This document shows, piece by piece, positions 1 to 6,216 of a stretch of 10,249 nt of DNA. The stretch's first letter is position 1; each line of letters begins with the position of its first letter. The notes under the pieces are model-generated. The model was not told where the DNA came from and did not search any database. It worked only from the letters and a program-made list of their open reading frames with translations. Position numbers and translations under genes: made by a program. This DNA is from Nitrososphaerota archaeon. Its GTDB lineage: Archaea > Thermoproteota > Bathyarchaeia > Bathyarchaeales > Bathycorpusculaceae. The stretch spans positions 1-10,249 of the forward strand of contig JAITCR010000011.1 of the NCBI GenBank assembly GCA_031282985.1. The letters are read 5' to 3'.

Positions 1-151
1 TCGCAGGCGTGGTATTTGTTGTCAAGTTGAAATATTGAGCGGGAACATTTCTCATTACGGCAAGTATACCTTTGTGCCCATTAGTTTGCCTGCCAAATTT
101 CACAACTTTTACACTTCCATAACGCGGACACTTTACAGACACTAACGCCAT
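1..151 (-). pseudogene. IS1-family InsA-like transposase N-terminus, frameshifted and partial
   Basis: From an ATG at 151-149 the minus strand reads MALVSVKCPRYGSVKVVKFG, then RQTNGHK. This is the zinc-ribbon DNA-binding start of IS1-family InsA proteins. After HKG the frame is lost. Shifting by one base at about 69-73, as if one A were missing from an A run, restores the expected TCRNEKCSRSIFQLDNKYHAC. The ribbon would be CPxC...CxxxxC, but the second cysteine is tyrosine here (TAT at 121-119), so metal binding would be impaired even without the frameshift. InsA is the DNA-binding half of the IS1 transposase, and InsB, the catalytic half, would lie beyond the left edge. The family is recognised from the sequence pattern only. 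Confidence 0.7.
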
Positions 152-222
152 ACACACTCACTACCAACCCACACCACCACACAATATTTCAACATACCGT
201 TCAACTAATATCGAACACCACC
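1..222 (-). mobile_element. IS1-like insertion sequence, one end only
   Basis: The minus strand carries the start of an IS1-family InsA-like gene, and its upstream terminal part reaches into the cysK remnant. Read on the minus strand, the outer end begins GGTGGTG near position 222, which resembles the GGTGATG-type tips of IS1 elements. The cysK reading frame becomes recognisable immediately beyond it. The rest of the element lies outside the window, so the second end and any target duplication cannot be seen. The exact boundary is an inference from where cysK homology begins, within a few bases. Confidence 0.6.
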
Positions 223-812
223 CTTGTTTTAACACCAGAATCTGAAGGCATGTTTGGAGCGATTAAGAAAGCAGAAGAATTATTATCAAATACACCAAGC
301 GCGTTTATGCCTCAACAGTTCAAAAAGAAGGTTTTAATCCTATAAACCATAGAGAAACAACTGGTCCTGAGATTTGGGCAGATACTGATGGCAAAGTGGA
401 TATAGTTGTTGCAGGTATTGGTACGGGTGGAACTATAACTGGTGTAACTCAGTACATAAAGCCCCTTAAAGCAGATTTCAAAGTTGTTGCAGTAGAACCA
501 ACAGCTTCACCAGTTTTAAGTGGGACAAAAAAGGATCACATAAAATTCAGGGTATAGGTGCAGGTTTTATGCCTGATGCATTAGAACTAAAGTTGGTTGA
601 TGAAATCATTAAGTTTCAGATGATGATGCCCTCGAAACTGCGCGGGCGGCTGCGCAGAAGGAGGATTTGTTGTTAGGTATTTCTGATGATGTGGCATTAT
701 TTGCGGCGATAGCGGTTGCGAAACGTCCTGAAAACGGAGATAAACTCGCGTTGTTATTTTGCCAGATACTGGTGAGAGATATCTTAGTACACTGCTGTTC
801 GCAGAGCCGTAA
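223..812 (+). pseudogene. cysK: Cysteine synthase (O-acetylserine sulfhydrylase) remnant, 5'-truncated with four frameshifts
   Basis: CysK is a PLP enzyme that makes cysteine from O-acetylserine and sulfide. The C-terminal two thirds is readable in pieces: LVLTPESEGMFGAIKKAEEL, then HRETTGPEIWADTDGKVDIV with the PLP-phosphate-binding loop GIGTGGT, then HKIQGIGAGFMPDALEL, then LGISDDVALFAAIAVAKRP, and finally LPDTGERYLSTLLFAEP and TAA at 810-812. Joining the pieces needs four one-base insertions: in the A run at 322-326, in the A run at 527-532, near 613-614 (AAG-TT), and near 750-751 (GCG-TT). All four are losses, each from a repeated base. The first 120 or so residues, including the PLP lysine, are missing and the IS1-like end sits there instead. 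The next gene on the same strand, cysE, makes the O-acetylserine substrate, so this was probably a cysK-cysE pair. No functional CysK can come from this copy unless the frameshifts are sequencing errors and the missing part lies elsewhere. Confidence 0.9.
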
Positions 813-828
813 ATGATTTGTGACACAA

Positions 829-854
829 AATTTTTGTTGTTTTACGCTTTTTTT
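829..854 (+). terminator. T-rich archaeal-type terminator after the cysK remnant
   Basis: The first 40 bases after the cysK stop include several runs of T (831-835, around 837-842, 848-854). Archaeal transcription commonly ends at such T-rich tracts without a hairpin. The last run overlaps the cysE TATA box, so old-gene termination and new-gene initiation would be packed together. Confidence 0.35.
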
Positions 855-860
855 ATATAT
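852..860 (+). promoter_or_regulatory. TATA box for cysE
   Basis: TTTATATAT fits the archaeal TATA consensus. A start of transcription about 25 bases downstream, near 882-885, would leave a leader of about 20 bases carrying a GGAAG/AAGG ribosome-binding site at 891-900, just before the ATG at 904. The upstream BRE position is T-rich, not purine-rich, so the match is to the TATA element only. Confidence 0.55.
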
Positions 861-903
861 CCTTTTTATTTACTAGGTAGCAGAAAAAAAGGAAGTAAGG
901 TAC

Positions 904-1950
904 ATGGAGCCAAAAGATAACTTGTCTATCTCTAAAAATTGTGAAGAGTGCAAGAAAAAGAGTTGTGACGAATACGAGTGCTGGAATCCAGATAAAATGA
1001 TTGAAGTGCTCATGAAGAATCATCATCAAAGTGAAGAAAAATGGGTTGAAACTGGGTTACCTAATCTTGTAGATAGAATAGTGACAAATTATCAGACTTT
1101 TGGCGGGATGGATCATCTTGAAGGCAAAGATTTGCCGTCTAAAATGGTTGTTATAGAAGTTTTAAATGATCTTTTCACAGTTCTTTTCCCAGGTTACCTT
1201 GGCAATTCTGAAATTAATAAAGCTAACATAAAATTTTGTTTAGGAACTAAATTAACCTCTATTTATGCACGTTTGATCAGTGAGGTAGAAAAAAGCCTCA
1301 AGTACATATGTAGAAAAATTGGTGAGTGCCCCCAAGAGATATGCCAAAAACGTGCACATATAGTTGTTAAAGAGCTCCTCGAAGCGCTTCCAGAAATTCG
1401 TTCAACACTTAGCAGCGACATAGAAGCAGCATACAACGGTGACCCTGCGGCGGTAAGCGCTGACGAGGTTATACTAAGTTATCCATGTGTAATGGCGATA
1501 ACAACTTATCGTATAGCACATGAACTTTACATGCACTGTGTACCATTAATTCCAAGAATTATGAGTGAACACATGCATTCTCTAACAGGCATCGATATTC
1601 ATCCAGGCGCAAAAATAGGTAAGAACTTTTTTATCGATCACGGTACAGGCGTTGTCATAGGTGAAACTGCAGAAATCGGTGAGAACGTAAAGCTTTATCA
1701 GGGGGTAACTATAGGCGCACTAAGTTTTCCTAAAGATGAAAAAGGTAACATTATAAAAGGGCGCAAACGTCACCCGACCATTGGTAACAATGTTGTAATT
1801 TACAGCGGCGCAACACTCCTTGGAGGAGACACCGTTATTGGAGACAATGTTATAATCGGTGGAAACACATGGATAACCACTTCGGTAGAAGCAGACACCA
1901 AAGTCACAAAAGGAACTGAAGAAACCGCTTATAAAAAAGAAAAAACATAA
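904..1950 (+). CDS. cysE: Serine O-acetyltransferase, long form with cysteine-rich N-terminus
   Basis: CysE transfers acetyl from acetyl-CoA to serine, giving O-acetylserine for cysteine synthesis in the cytoplasm. At 348 residues it is longer than E. coli CysE (273). Residues 30-225 form the helical N-terminal domain typical of the longer SATase class. Residues about 230-330 are a left-handed beta helix of hexapeptide repeats. Catalytic-type residues are D231 in DIHPGA, H246 in DHGTG and H290 in KRHPTI, matching E. coli D143, H158 and H193. An insertion KDEKGNIIKG (277-286) precedes H290. The N-terminus has C13, C16, C21 and C26 (CxxCx4Cx4C), and C136, C142 and C147 form a second cluster. 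The protein ends TAYKKEKT, without the C-terminal isoleucine that docks into CysK in bacterial complexes. It lies just downstream of a broken cysK and is convergent with the Lrp gene, 24 bases apart. Confidence 0.93.
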   Translation: MEPKDNLSISKNCEECKKKSCDEYECWNPDKMIEVLMKNHHQSEEKWVETGLPNLVDRIVTNYQTFGGMDHLEGKDLPSKMVVIEVLNDLFTVLFPGYLGNSEINKANIKFCLGTKLTSIYARLISEVEKSLKYICRKIGECPQEICQKRAHIVVKELLEALPEIRSTLSSDIEAAYNGDPAAVSADEVILSYPCVMAITTYRIAHELYMHCVPLIPRIMSEHMHSLTGIDIHPGAKIGKNFFIDHGTGVVIGETAEIGENVKLYQGVTIGALSFPKDEKGNIIKGRKRHPTIGNNVVIYSGATLLGGDTVIGDNVIIGGNTWITTSVEADTKVTKGTEETAYKKEKT

Positions 1951-1974
1951 ACAGTCACAAAAAAATGAAAGTTT

Positions 1975-2418
1975 TTACAGTATTTCAAAATTTTCTTTTA
2001 CTGTTGCTAAAACTACATGAGTACTAGTTCGTTCAATGTATGGTAATGCGAGCAAGCGTTTTGTGAAAATACTCAAATCTTCTCGGTTTTTAAATTTAGC
2101 TATAATAACAGCATCTGTTGAACCGGTTACGTCATAAACACCGCATACACCAGGAATTTTTGCTACTTCTCGTTCCATTTCTAACAGTTTACCTTTGGAA
2201 ACTGTTATTTCAGTTACAACAGTTAAGTGGTAACCAAGTTTTTCATGATCCAAAATAACTGAATAGCCTTTTATTAGACCTACAGTTTCCATTTTTTTTA
2301 TTCTAGATAAAACTGTACCGATAGATACACCAACATTTTTGGCTATTTGTCTACTTGAGAGCCTTGCGTCCTCTAAGAGGCATTTGAGAATTTTTACGTC
2401 AGTTTCAGTTAGATCCAA
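1975..2418 (-). CDS. Lrp/AsnC family transcriptional regulator
   Basis: This is a full-length feast/famine regulator of about 147 residues. The N-terminal winged helix-turn-helix reads LTETDVKILKCLLEDARLSS, then RQIAKNVGVSIGTVLSRIKK as the recognition region, then GLIKGYSVILD. The C-terminal half is the RAM ligand-binding and oligomerisation domain, with VCGVYDVTGSTDAVIIAKF and a final THVVLATVKENFEIL. Such proteins usually sense amino acids and form dimers to octamers on DNA. Two in-frame TTG starts are possible. The one at 2424 is only 2 bases from the AAGGAAG ribosome-binding site (plus-strand 2427-2433), whereas the one at 2418 has 8-base spacing and is preferred. The gene is convergent with cysE and divergent from guaA, so it could control itself, guaA or cysE. 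The ligand cannot be told from sequence. Confidence 0.93.
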   Translation of the reverse strand: MDLTETDVKILKCLLEDARLSSRQIAKNVGVSIGTVLSRIKKMETVGLIKGYSVILDHEKLGYHLTVVTEITVSKGKLLEMEREVAKIPGVCGVYDVTGSTDAVIIAKFKNREDLSIFTKRLLALPYIERTSTHVVLATVKENFEIL

Positions 2419-2426
2419 ATCCAAAA

Positions 2427-2433
2427 CTTCCTT
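2427..2433 (-). promoter_or_regulatory. Ribosome-binding site deciding the Lrp-family start
   Basis: Minus-strand AAGGAAG lies 8 bases ahead of TTG 2418-2416 and 2 bases ahead of TTG 2424-2422. Normal spacing favours the shorter protein by two residues. Confidence 0.5.
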
Positions 2434-2495
2434 GTATGATACTCTAAGTAAATTGAGATCTTCTAAACATACTTTTTGTTATTCACATGGTTATA

Positions 2496-2503
2496 TTTAT
2501 AAA
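2496..2503. promoter_or_regulatory. Palindromic TATA box between the lrp-like gene and guaA
   Basis: TTTATAAA is a perfect 8-base palindrome. On the minus strand it is preceded by AAACT and would place transcription of the Lrp gene near 2474, a leader of about 50 bases. On the plus strand the same box could serve guaA, with a start near 2526 and a leader of about 85 bases. Archaeal TATA boxes of this type can work in both directions, with polarity set by the BRE. A second AT-rich palindrome, AATTTAAATT (2535-2544), is an alternative TATA for guaA. Confidence 0.45.
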
Positions 2504-2548
2504 AGTTTAGTTTAAGGGTATTAAATACATCAGTAATTTAAATTTGTT

Positions 2549-2569
2549 ACACAGTACTTGAAACTGTGT
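2549..2569. promoter_or_regulatory. Inverted repeat in the guaA upstream region, candidate operator
   Basis: ACACAGT (2549-2555) and ACTGTGT (2563-2569) are exact inverted copies separated by ACTTGAA. The 21-base span has the size of sites bound by dimeric Lrp/AsnC regulators, and such a gene begins 130 bases away. If guaA uses the AATTTAAATT box, this repeat overlaps its transcription start, as a repressor site would. It could instead be a short hairpin in the leader. Regulator and role are inferred. Confidence 0.4.
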
Positions 2570-2612
2570 TTGACAGATTTGCAGGTTAAATTAGCAAGTT
2601 AACAGATGTGAG

Positions 2613-4172
2613 ATGGGGAAGATGCAAACCAAAATTGACACCATACTAGTACTTGACTTTGGAGGGCAATATTGCCATTTAATTAGCAGAAGAATCAGAG
2701 AACGAAATGTCTACTCTGAAATTGTTCCTCATAACAGTTCACTTGAAGAAATTAAAGCCTTGAAAGAAAAATTTAACGTCAAAGGCTTAATTTTATCAGG
2801 TGGACCCGCAAGTGTTTATGGACAAAGCGCTCCAAAACTGGATTATAGAATTTTAGAAGACGATATGCCAATACTAGGGCTATGTTATGGACATCAGATT
2901 TTGGCCCAGGCGGTCAAAGGAAAAGTTGAACCTGCAGCTTGCAAAGAATATGGCATAACGTATGCCACTATTGACAAACCAGTAGGAATACTTGAGGGGT
3001 TAAGTGAAAAAGAGAAAGTATGGATGAGTCACGGTGATACTGTTTGCAGTTTACCAGACACTTTTGAAATTTTAGCCCACACTGACAATTGTCCTGTCGC
3101 AGCATTTAGGCATAAGGATAAACTCATTTATGGTCTTCAATGGCACCCAGAAGTTATCCACACTGAAAACGGCGCCCACATGTTTAACAACTTTATTTTC
3201 AATGTATGCAAATGCGAAGCTAACTGGCAAATGGAAGACATCGTTGAAAAAATGGTTCAAGAATTAAAAAATGAAGTAGACAACGATAAAGCCATTATTG
3301 GTTTAAGCGGTGGAATTGACTCAAGCGTAGCTACAGCTTTAGCAGCTATAGCATTAAACGAGAAGTTAACCGCAGTCTATGTTGATCATGGATTTATGCG
3401 AGAAGGCGAAACTGAAGCCATACAAGAAACTTTTAGCAAATTCAAAATTAATTTTATCGTTGTACAGGCCAAAGAAAGATTTATCAAAAAACTTGAGAGC
3501 GTAACTGAACCAGAATGTAAACGTAAAATGATCGGTGAAGAATTCATCCGTGTATTCGAAGAAGAAGCCCTAAAAACTGGTGCTCAATATCTCATTCAAG
3601 GCACAATTTACCCTGATGTCATTGAATCAGGCTCTAGTAAAAATAGTGCCAATATTAAAAGCCATCACAATGTTGGCGGTTTGCCTGAAAAAATTAAGTT
3701 TAAAAAAATTCTTGAGCCCCTCCGGGATTTATACAAAGATGAGGTACGTAAAATTGCAAAAATGCTCGATTTACCCAACGAACTGGTTAATAGGCAACCA
3801 TTTCCGGGTCCAGGTTTAGCCGTAAGAATTATTGGATTATTAACTGAGGAAAAAATTAGAGCTGTTAAACGCTCAGATAAAATTGTTCGGGAAGAAATAA
3901 AAGAGGCAGGTTTAGCAGAGAATCTATGGCAATACTTTACAGTAGTTACGGACACTAAAGCTACAGGCGTCAAAGGTGATGCAAGAGCATATGGCTACGT
4001 AGTTGCCATTAGAGCTGTAGAGAGCCGAGAAGCCATGACTGCAAGCTTCGCCAAAATTCCCTATGACGTACTAGAAAAAATTTCTACGCGAATAACTAAC
4101 GAAGTCCCAGAAGTTACTCACGTCGTCTACGATATAACACATAAACCTCCAGCAACCATAGAATGGGAATAG
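2613..4172 (+). CDS. guaA: GMP synthase (glutamine-hydrolysing), single-chain
   Basis: GuaA converts XMP to GMP using glutamine and ATP in purine synthesis. The 519-residue protein is full length (E. coli 525) and holds both activities. Residues 10-200 are a class I glutamine amidotransferase, with oxyanion strand LSGGPASVYG (61-70), nucleophile C91 in GLCYGHQ, and H178 and E180 in WHPE. Residues 205-400 are the ATP-pyrophosphatase domain with the P-loop SGGIDSS (232-238). The C-terminal dimerisation domain has PFPGPGLAVRI (397-405), VTDTKATGVKGDARAY and a final KPPATIEWE. The start at 2613 precedes MGKMQTKIDTILVLDFGGQY. A second in-frame ATG at 2622 would remove three residues and is possible. 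Many archaea encode the two activities as separate subunits, so the fused form is worth noting. It stands alone, divergent from the Lrp gene and convergent with the hydrolase. Confidence 0.96.
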   Translation: MGKMQTKIDTILVLDFGGQYCHLISRRIRERNVYSEIVPHNSSLEEIKALKEKFNVKGLILSGGPASVYGQSAPKLDYRILEDDMPILGLCYGHQILAQAVKGKVEPAACKEYGITYATIDKPVGILEGLSEKEKVWMSHGDTVCSLPDTFEILAHTDNCPVAAFRHKDKLIYGLQWHPEVIHTENGAHMFNNFIFNVCKCEANWQMEDIVEKMVQELKNEVDNDKAIIGLSGGIDSSVATALAAIALNEKLTAVYVDHGFMREGETEAIQETFSKFKINFIVVQAKERFIKKLESVTEPECKRKMIGEEFIRVFEEEALKTGAQYLIQGTIYPDVIESGSSKNSANIKSHHNVGGLPEKIKFKKILEPLRDLYKDEVRKIAKMLDLPNELVNRQPFPGPGLAVRIIGLLTEEKIRAVKRSDKIVREEIKEAGLAENLWQYFTVVTDTKATGVKGDARAYGYVVAIRAVESREAMTASFAKIPYDVLEKISTRITNEVPEVTHVVYDITHKPPATIEWE

Positions 4173-4224
4173 AAAAGTAGTTATTATAAAATTTAACCGA
4201 ACACATTGAATGGGACACTAAAGG

Positions 4225-4923
4225 CTACGTTAAGGGTTGTTGGGGCCTATTTATAGCGTTGTATATTGCAGTTGCCATTATTTGTGCAACGGGCTCATCA
4301 CCCCAGTTACCTGTTGTTTTTTCTGGGTGTACACCATCAGGGAAATATTCAGAGTAGTCAATTAAAAGTGAATACACATCAATGACAGGCAGGCTAGTTT
4401 TGTTTGCGACTTGTTCAATACATGGAAGTATTATCTGCTCAAAATATTCAGGATTTAGAAGGTATGTTTGGTTACTGAAAATTGGCGGCGGGAGCACTAA
4501 CCATATTTCTGGTTTACTGGAAAGTTTCTGGAAAGCTTGTATTAGGGTTATGTAATCATCTACGAAGGTGTTGTTGTGCTGAAAAAGACTATGTTGAGCA
4601 TCGTTAGTTCCAAGCATGATAATTATTACGTTAGGTTTGAATTTCAGAGCATCTTGAAACGCTATTGTTTTCATGTAAGGAGCATGGGAAACTAAAGTAA
4701 CTGTAGTAGAGCTAACTCCAAAATTATGTAAGTCATAATCACCACCAAGTTTATTCATGAGATCATATGTGTACTCAGTTAACTGAGTGAGACTGTCGCC
4801 GATGCACGCAACTCGGATGGTTTTTGAGTTGTTTTGTTCAATCAAGTTGTAGATCACCATGTATGATGAGGTTAGCAGAAGAATGGTACACATGATTAAT
4901 ATGCCTAAAGACTTTTTATTCAA
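4225..4923 (-). CDS. SGNH/GDSL-type hydrolase, membrane-anchored or secreted
   Basis: This 232-residue protein is a lipase/esterase-fold enzyme. Residues 6-27 (LGILIMCTILLLTSSYMVIY) are one hydrophobic helix after MNKK, a signal anchor or signal peptide, so the enzyme acts outside the membrane. Block I is IGDSLT (41-46) with nucleophile S44. Block II is NFGVSS with G69. Block III is GTND (105-108) with N107. Block V is DGVHP (196-200) with D196 and H199. The four SGNH residues are therefore all present. Likely substrates are ester groups such as O-acetyl on extracellular glycans or lipids, but sequence does not decide. The start is TTG at 4923, with GGGG about 6 bases upstream and a TATA box further upstream. 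It is divergent from the sugar-nucleotide operon across a 187-base region, which weakly suggests a shared cell-surface theme. Confidence 0.85.
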   Translation of the reverse strand: MNKKSLGILIMCTILLLTSSYMVIYNLIEQNNSKTIRVACIGDSLTQLTEYTYDLMNKLGGDYDLHNFGVSSTTVTLVSHAPYMKTIAFQDALKFKPNVIIIMLGTNDAQHSLFQHNNTFVDDYITLIQAFQKLSSKPEIWLVLPPPIFSNQTYLLNPEYFEQIILPCIEQVANKTSLPVIDVYSLLIDYSEYFPDGVHPEKTTGNWGDEPVAQIMATAIYNAINRPQQPLT

Positions 4924-4964
4924 CTTAGCCCCAGCGGTTTTTAGTATTTGAATATATTATTATT

Positions 4965-4972
4965 CTTATAAA
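4965..4972 (-). promoter_or_regulatory. TATA box for the SGNH hydrolase
   Basis: The minus strand reads CGTTTATAAG. A transcription start about 26 bases on, near 4940, would leave a leader of roughly 16 bases before the TTG at 4923. Spacing and sequence fit an archaeal promoter. Confidence 0.5.
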
Positions 4973-5066
4973 CGAATTTTAATAAATTTTTCACAAAGAG
5001 GTCCCAGTTAGGCATATTGTTTTTTGTGTTTCGGGCGGCTTTAATCAACACTTGCTTTCATAACGG

Positions 5067-5075
5067 TTTATATAA
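5067..5075 (+). promoter_or_regulatory. TATA box for the sugar-nucleotide operon
   Basis: TTTATATAA is a strong archaeal TATA match. A start near 5096-5098 gives a very short leader, with the ribosome-binding site almost at the 5' end. No other strong TATA box is seen between here and 9919, so this is probably the promoter of all four genes. Confidence 0.6.
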
Positions 5076-5099
5076 AAATTTGATGTATTGTATTTATCA

Positions 5100-5105
5100 A
5101 GGTGA
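5100..5105 (+). promoter_or_regulatory. Ribosome-binding site deciding the pyrophosphorylase start
   Basis: AGGTGA sits 5 bases before TTG 5111. A GTG at 5102 is in the same frame but would lie inside this motif, so it is more likely part of the binding site than the start. Confidence 0.6.
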
Positions 5106-5110
5106 CAATT

Positions 5111-6199
5111 TTGAAAACAGTTGTTTTAGCAGGCGGGTTTGCAACAAGACTACGACCCTTAAGTTGTAGCAGGCCTAAAACACTTTTTCCAATAGTAAAT
5201 AAACCGTTGTTACAATGGATTTTTGAAGAACTTGCTGTTAATGATGTAAAAGAAGTTATTTTAGCAGTTAACACTTTGACACAATTTCACATAAGACAAC
5301 AAAAGCTACCTAAATATGGTTTAAAAATTAAATATGCAATTGATCCCCCTAAGATGCCGTTAGGAACTGCTGGACCTATAAAGAATACGGAAAAAATAGT
5401 TGGCCATGATGAACCGTTTGTTGTTTTAAATGGAGATATCCTTACCAGTATTAACTATAAGCAGTTAATGGATACACACATAAAAACAAAGGCATTAGCA
5501 ACAATTGCTTTATGTGAAGTTGATGATCCATGCAGGTATGGCGTTGCAGAACTAGAAAAAGGTAACCGCATCAAAAGTTTTATCGAAAAACCAGCTAAAG
5601 GACAAGCGCCAACTAACTTTATCAACGCTGGGGCTTACATTTTAAGTCCAAAAGTGTTTGATTATATTCCTAGAGGTAAACAGTGTTCAATAGAGCGGGA
5701 AGTTTTTCCATTACTCGCAAAAGAGCAGAAACTTTTCGGACATATGTTTAATGGCTTGTGGATGGATATTGGTAAACCTGAAGAATACTTGTTAACCAAC
5801 AAAATTATTCTTGACAGGTTAATTTCGGCTAACAAGATTAAAATATTCAAGAATGTTAAAGCTGAAATGCCTGTAGCAATAGACAGACATGTTGGCATTG
5901 GTAAAAAAACTGTTGTTGGTCCGTATGCGGTTTTAGGAAAAAATGTTGTAATTGGTGATAATGTACAAATCTGTAATTCTGTGGTCTTTCCTGACGCGAA
6001 AATAGGTGATAACACCACAGTTAGTGGTGCAATAATAGGTGAGGGCGCAATTGTTGGCAAAAACGTCCAAGTTAATAACGGTTGCATTATTGCTGACCAA
6101 GCCAAAATTGGAGATAATGTTAACTTAATTGAAGATTTTGCTGTTTGTCCAGCTAAGGAAGTATCTGAAACTATTTTAAAAAGGAATATTATCTGTTAA
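5111..6199 (+). CDS. Sugar-1-phosphate nucleotidyltransferase (NDP-sugar pyrophosphorylase) with beta-helix C-terminus
   Basis: The 362-residue enzyme joins a sugar 1-phosphate to a nucleotide, releasing pyrophosphate. Counting from TTG 5111, the nucleotide-binding loop is LAGGFATRLRPL (6-17), followed by SRPKTLFP. The metal-binding site is LNGD (106-109), the sugar loop is EKP (159-161), and NAGAYIL (172-178) follows. SIEREVFP and WMDIGKPEEYL (217-227) close the catalytic domain. Residues about 260-342 are left-handed beta-helix hexapeptides (VGIGKKTVVGPYAVLGKNVV and onward). The SIExEVFP and W-MDIGxPxxY signatures are strongest in mannose-1-phosphate guanylyltransferases. The mutase next door, however, looks like GlmM, for which glucosamine-type sugars would be expected. 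I therefore leave the sugar and nucleotide open. The start at TTG gives MKTVVLAGG, the usual family opening, and GTG 5102 would add three residues. Confidence 0.88.
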   Translation: MKTVVLAGGFATRLRPLSCSRPKTLFPIVNKPLLQWIFEELAVNDVKEVILAVNTLTQFHIRQQKLPKYGLKIKYAIDPPKMPLGTAGPIKNTEKIVGHDEPFVVLNGDILTSINYKQLMDTHIKTKALATIALCEVDDPCRYGVAELEKGNRIKSFIEKPAKGQAPTNFINAGAYILSPKVFDYIPRGKQCSIEREVFPLLAKEQKLFGHMFNGLWMDIGKPEEYLLTNKIILDRLISANKIKIFKNVKAEMPVAIDRHVGIGKKTVVGPYAVLGKNVVIGDNVQICNSVVFPDAKIGDNTTVSGAIIGEGAIVGKNVQVNNGCIIADQAKIGDNVNLIEDFAVCPAKEVSETILKRNIIC

Positions 6200-6216
6200 C
6201 ATAGAGACGACTATTT

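Noticed and set aside
587..826. A minus-strand open frame of 79 codons
   Set aside because: It lies antisense to the cysK remnant, which has clear family motifs on the plus strand. Its own translation shows no recognisable fold.
904..1950. Another hexapeptide acyltransferase, such as a sugar O-acetyltransferase, instead of CysE
   Set aside because: The N-terminal helical domain with DIHPGA, DHGTG and KRHPTI motifs and the adjacent cysK remnant fit serine acetyltransferase much better.
2578..2597. TTGC...GCAA inverted repeat just before guaA
   Set aside because: The arms are only four bases and the AT-rich context makes such pairs common by chance.
5102..5110. GTG at 5102 as start of the pyrophosphorylase
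   Set aside because: The GTG is part of the AGGTGA ribosome-binding motif, and the TTG at 5111 has correct spacing and gives the usual MKTVVLAGG opening.
5662..6105. A minus-strand open frame of 147 codons inside the pyrophosphorylase gene
   Set aside because: It is a shadow of the hexapeptide-repeat region, low in charged residues and proline/isoleucine-rich, with no start signals.
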